Assembly (NCBI GenBank): GCA_963556195.1
Contig: OY744519.1
Location: forward strand, 34,380,301 to 34,444,300
DNA from: Sepiola atlantica
Taxonomy: Eukaryota; Mollusca; Cephalopoda; Sepiida; Sepiolidae
Reading direction: 5' to 3'
DNA length: 64,000 bases
Part shown: one piece after another, positions 60,290 to 64,000 of the stretch
Layout: every line of letters begins with the position of its first letter
Position numbering within the stretch: the first letter of the stretch is position 1
Program-made: the position numbers and the translations under genes
Notes under the pieces: model-generated
The model's input: only the letters and a program-made list of their open reading frames with translations
What the model was told of the DNA's origin: nothing
The model's database searches: none

Positions 60290-61292
60290 TAATCTTTACA
60301 ATAATTTCCCTCATTTTCTATGACTTCTGTCCAACGATCAACTAGCTTCTTGATGCCTTTTTTAAAAAAATTGTCTGATTTTTTAGAGTAAAGCAAGTTT
60401 AGGTCATTTTTGAGTTGGTTGTCATTTTCATAAACGACCGGAAAATATGGTAGTCGGATGGAGAAATGTCAGGTGAATAAGGCGGACGAGGCAAAACTTC
60501 CCAATTGAAACTCATGACCTTTTCGTGAGTGAGTTTTGCTGTGTGAGGTTTCGTGCTATTATGCTGAAGCACTACACCCTTCCTATTGAGTAATGCTGGT
60601 CGTTTTTCTGATAGAGCAATTCTTAGATCATCCAGCTACGAACAATATTTTACTGCTGTGATTGTTTAATTATGCTCTAGTAACTCATAATGAATCAGTC
60701 CTCTCATGTCCCACCATAAAGAAAGCGTAACCTTCTTTGAGTGTAGTCCTTGTTTTGGAACAGGCTGTGGACTTTGGTTTCGGTCTAACCATTGTCTTTT
60801 GCATTGGGTATTTTTGTAAAGAACCCGTTTTTCATCTCCAGCCACAATTCTTTGCAAAAATGGTTATTAATGATTCCTGGAAAGCAAAGATATGCAAACA
60901 GTCAATATTTAATATCGTTGAGCTTCGGTCAAATCGTGAGGAAACCAGAGTCCAAGTTTTGAAACTTTTCCTTACTCGTGAACGCATGAAATAATTTTCG
61001 TATAAATTGTATTGAATTGTTGAGCTAATTCCCTTCTGGTTAACTTTGGATTGGCCTCCACAGCGACTTTAATGGCGTCTTTATCAATTGATTTTGGCCT
61101 TCCCGAACGTCGCCGATCTGACAGGTTAAAGTCTCCAGAAGAAAATTTTGCAAACCACTGTTGACATTTTCGATCATTCAGAACATTTATCCCATAGAAA
61201 GTTCCAATATTCCTTGTAGCTTCTGCAGCTGAGTTTCCTTTTTGTAATTCATAAAGCATGCAATGTCTTAGATGCTTCTCACCAATATCCAT
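60290..61292 (-). pseudogene. Mariner transposase pseudogene
   Basis: On the minus strand it starts MDIGEKHLRHCMLYELQKGN and has the paired helix-turn-helix region GINVLNDRKCQQWFAKFSSG, DRRRSGRPKSIDKDAI (61290-60980). A frameshift follows. The catalytic half resumes with FAKNCGWR/ RIVAGDEKRVLYKN (60850, first D) and WWDMRGLIHYELLEHNQTI. After another break come LDDLRIALSEKRPALLNRKG and VVLQHNSTKPHTAK, where the second catalytic D is changed to N. Last is PPYSPDISPSDYHIF (third D, ~60480). This order and spacing fit a D,D34D mariner of normal length (~345 codons), inactivated by shifts and by the D-to-N change. Confidence 0.8.
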
Positions 61293-61376
61293 TTTTGACG
61301 ACTAAGGTCGTTAAACCTAATATTTTCCAACTAATTACTATATCCGAAAGGCAAAGCAAGATATGAAGACACCAAC

Positions 61377-61378
<2 letters not shown>

Positions 61379-61464
<86 letters not shown>
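61379..61464. repeat. (TA)n array
   Basis: Follows the mariner 5' end. Confidence 0.95.
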
Positions 61465-61467
<3 letters not shown>

Positions 61468-61659
61468 CGACAGAAAGTCGTGTTTTATGCAAGCTCCATT
61501 AAAGATCGCAGAATTCTCTCTCTTCACGATCTTTCTTGTCAGTTTCTCGACGCGGCGAGCGATTCTTCGGTTGTCGGGTGTTAACATAGCGTTGTTTCGT
61601 GGGCCATTCCTCTAGCGCTCTGAGTCTCTCGACCGTCTTAAGGAGGCGATATCCAACTC

Positions 61660-61949
61660 CCACAGCAGGAATATGCGACACAAGGTCGGAAAATGGGGTT
61701 GAAAAGCCAGCGCCCGAGAAGGTGAGCCCTCTGACCTACAAAAAATGCCTGGGCAGCCCCGTCGGCATTCCCCGGTAGGGGCGCCTCAGGCAGTAAGCGA
61801 TAAACTTACTACACCCCAAAGAGGGGAAGCAAAGCCTGGGAGGATGGACCTCCTAGAACTGCACAGGACAACCCCACAGACTGGCGGAATCAAGACCCAA
61901 AGGCCAAGACGATACCGGTCTATAGGGTGTAGTATCCATCGGAACAGAT
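61660..61949 (-). mobile_element. U2-snRNA-headed SINE, subfamily A, 5'-truncated head
   Basis: On the minus strand it begins at TCTGTTCCGATGGATACTAC, so the first ~40 bases of the U2 head are missing. The body matches the copy at 12784 closely through CTTACTGCCTGAGGCGCC and GGGGAATGCCGACGGGGCTG, and a GACCTTGTGT tail motif follows. Only ~35 bp separates it from the copy at 61985-62302. Confidence 0.75.
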
Positions 61950-61984
61950 TGTATTTAGGGCAATACATTATATTTCCAGAATGC

Positions 61985-62302
61985 ATCCACCCTTAGGCAT
62001 GAAAGCCCTACTGTAGAAGGGGGAAGGTGGCGGTCGGGGGTCTTTGTGACATTTAAAGCCAACGCTTGTCAGCATTCCCCCGTAGGGGCGCCTCAGGCGA
62101 TAGCAATAAACTGGCCATTCTCAAAATGTGAGAAGGTAAAGACTGGGAGGGTGGACCTCCCAAAACTGTGCAGGACAACCCCACAGACCGGCGGAATCAA
62201 GACCCGAAGGCCAAGACGATACCGGTCTATACGGTGTAGTATCAATCGGAACAGATACTAAACTTTGATGTTGGCCAAAAGGCCAAGTCGCCGTCTTCAG
62301 AC
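61985..62302 (-). mobile_element. U2-snRNA-headed SINE, subfamily A
   Basis: Read on the minus strand from about 62302, it starts GACTTGGCCTTTTGGCC and continues CATCAAAGTTTAGTATCTGT, the U2 5' end with a few substitutions. It is followed by the same body as at 12784 (shared blocks TCTTGGCCTTCGGG, CTGAGGCGCC, GGGGAATGC). The head contains TAGTATC...GATACTAC, able to pair as a hairpin. The tail is degraded. It lies next to a second copy in the same orientation. Confidence 0.8.
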
Positions 62303-62378
62303 GTCTGTGTCCTTTCTCGGTAAATGATGAGATCGACGGTCTAAACATTAAAAAAATTGAATAAAATTAGAGTATAGG

Positions 62379-62382
<4 letters not shown>

Positions 62383-62451
<69 letters not shown>
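62383..62451. repeat. (TA)n array
   Basis: 80 bp beyond the U2-SINE head. Confidence 0.95.
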
Positions 62452-62454
<3 letters not shown>

Positions 62455-63724
62455 ATATTATGAGGGGCTCCGTATGCCTAAAAGTGTGTAGGTCCATTAG
62501 TTTTTATTATGAGAGGGGGTGAACTTTGTTCGAGCTCGGTGCAGGTCACGCTGACATGCACCAAAGGGAACCGTTGTGAGTCAATCATATTTTGAAAGAC
62601 CATAACAAAGTGCCAAAAGTCGACGCCGGCACAGACAACATCGGGTCAGAAAAGGTCAGAAAACATGAGTGAACGAAAATGTTTTGCATGACTGTCCCAC
62701 GTGTACATCTGTGACGTCACTCCTTCTTTGGTGAGAAACTAAGGTTTGAAAGGAGTTAAGAGTTTTGCAGCGAGCTGAACAGTCGACCTATCTGGTGGGT
62801 CCCGAAATGAAACAGAAGTGCTCAGGAAGTGGGAGCGGGGAATCGAAAATGTAATCGCTTGTCGTAATGGCTGGATCTCTTGGAGATCCAGCAGTAATTT
62901 CCCGTGCATCGTCGCATTTCCCCAGCAGGAAGAATGAAGGAGTGAATCGAGGAACGAGTGGACAGAACCCTTCCACAACGAACCAGGAATAAAAGATTGA
63001 ATCTCTCTGAGAAAAATTGTCTCCGCGTTTCTTCTGCCTGTCATAAAGTTTGTATCCACAGATATCGATCACAGCCAAAGAGACACAACGAAACCGACGG
63101 CACCAACGGCGATCACGACCAGGCGACGAAAGAAAACGTAAGGTAACTTTTTGTGCATAACATTTTGGGTCCTAATCTGTAAAACGAAAAGAACTAAAAA
63201 CAGGAAGGAAAACTACACCATGCTTTATTCGATATGCTTAACGAACAATGTTTAAAGTGGTTAATGTTTAATGTAGAATGGTTAATGAACTGTGTTTAAT
63301 GAGTAAGAATTTAAAAGGGAACTATGTTTAAAATGCGTAATTTGAAATGTTTAAAAAGAAAATGATTTTAATAACGAGAAGTTGTTAAAATTAATGTGTA
63401 ATAGGTTGACAGTTTGAAGCTTAAAATCGCCCTAAGGAAATGTGTATTAAAAGTGGCTGTTGAAAATGCCTATAGAAGTGCCTTATAGAAATGAGTTAAA
63501 AAAGGTTGAAAACGCTTTCATAATCTTTTCATAGACTTTTCGTATTGTTTTCGGTTCCGAGAAAATTTAATTCACAAGCGTTATGTAACAAATCCCCCCC
63601 CCCTTTGGTGCCGCGCCCCTTTCGGTGTGTTATGCAATAAGTACGTTTTTGAGACCGTAACCAGTTGTTTGATTGGTTTAAGAGAACTGCCGCGGTCCAG
63701 GCAGGAGTGGTGGCTATGTAACAT
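62452..63724. other. No recognised gene; GC-richer first half
   Basis: 62460-63150 is less AT-rich with several short frames on both strands. None has a recognisable domain, though one at 62958-63146 ends near a GTAAGG donor-like site. It could be an untranslated exon. The rest is AT-rich. Confidence 0.35.
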
Positions 63725-63890
<166 letters not shown>

Positions 63891-64000
63891 GTGTATTAAT
63901 TGTTAAAGACTGATTGGGCGTTAGTACCAGTGGTGAATGCTATTTTATTAATTGTGGGTTGTACTTTTTCATGTGTAGGGCTTCGAAGATTTTTAGTCTC

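Overview
The window is non-coding-rich animal nuclear DNA, most likely from a coleoid cephalopod (octopus-like). This is an inference from four things: very long and frequent (TA)n arrays, tRNA-derived SINEs with an Arg-like head resembling the OR-type SINEs known from octopus, many dead mariner/Tc1 transposases and jockey/CR1-type LINEs, and a spliced gene with large repeat-filled introns. There is no bacterial-style gene organisation, operon, rRNA or intact tRNA gene. Almost every open frame is a microsatellite translation or a fossil transposon piece.

The only host gene I can support is a pair of in-phase exons on the minus strand (32670-32864 and 30068-30277). They encode the C-terminal 134 residues of a protein whose tail resembles the post-TM7 segment of GPR158/GPR179-type class C receptors and ends in a PDZ-ligand-like -ATSL. 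The 2.4-kb intron between them holds fold-back repeats and TA arrays.

Layout. 0-2 kb: three fold-back repeat families between TA arrays. 2-9.5 kb: mostly unassigned sequence with GA/TA/ATT microsatellites, a 38-bp tandem repeat and a ~41-bp satellite. 10-15.2 kb: three mariner/Tc1 pseudogenes, one of them split by a U2-snRNA-headed SINE with a perfect 16-bp target-site duplication. 15.6-16.7 kb: a nearly perfect 2 x 461 bp palindrome. 17.4-24.5 kb: tRNA-derived SINEs, several 5'-inverted, a composite interspersed repeat with microsatellites at a fixed internal position, a fold-back element and a pogo-like MITE. 25.5-28.8 kb: a U2-SINE with an internal 27-bp minisatellite, another fold-back, a LINE fragment, and a hAT-like MITE with an 8-bp target duplication. 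30-33 kb: the host gene end. 33-42 kb: LINE fragments, a polypyrimidine tract, (TTC)n and a satellite. 44.1-46 kb: a 330-bp tandem array carrying a tRNA-like promoter module. 47-53.6 kb: Tc1-type pseudogene, 37-bp satellite, two more U2-type SINEs, and CR1/jockey LINEs. 55.4-58.4 kb: a long LINE interrupted by a 313-bp insert. 60.3-62.3 kb: mariner pseudogene and two adjacent U2-SINEs.

The strongest candidate for something new is the U2-snRNA-headed SINE superfamily. About eight copies fall into two body subfamilies. They share a U2 5' end remodelled into a GTGTAGTATC...GATACTACAC hairpin and a common 3' tail. Next come the recurrent palindromic versions of otherwise non-palindromic repeats, and the 330-bp array with AB higher-order structure built from a tRNA-like module. 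All identifications are by eye from sequence and from memory of families; no search was run.
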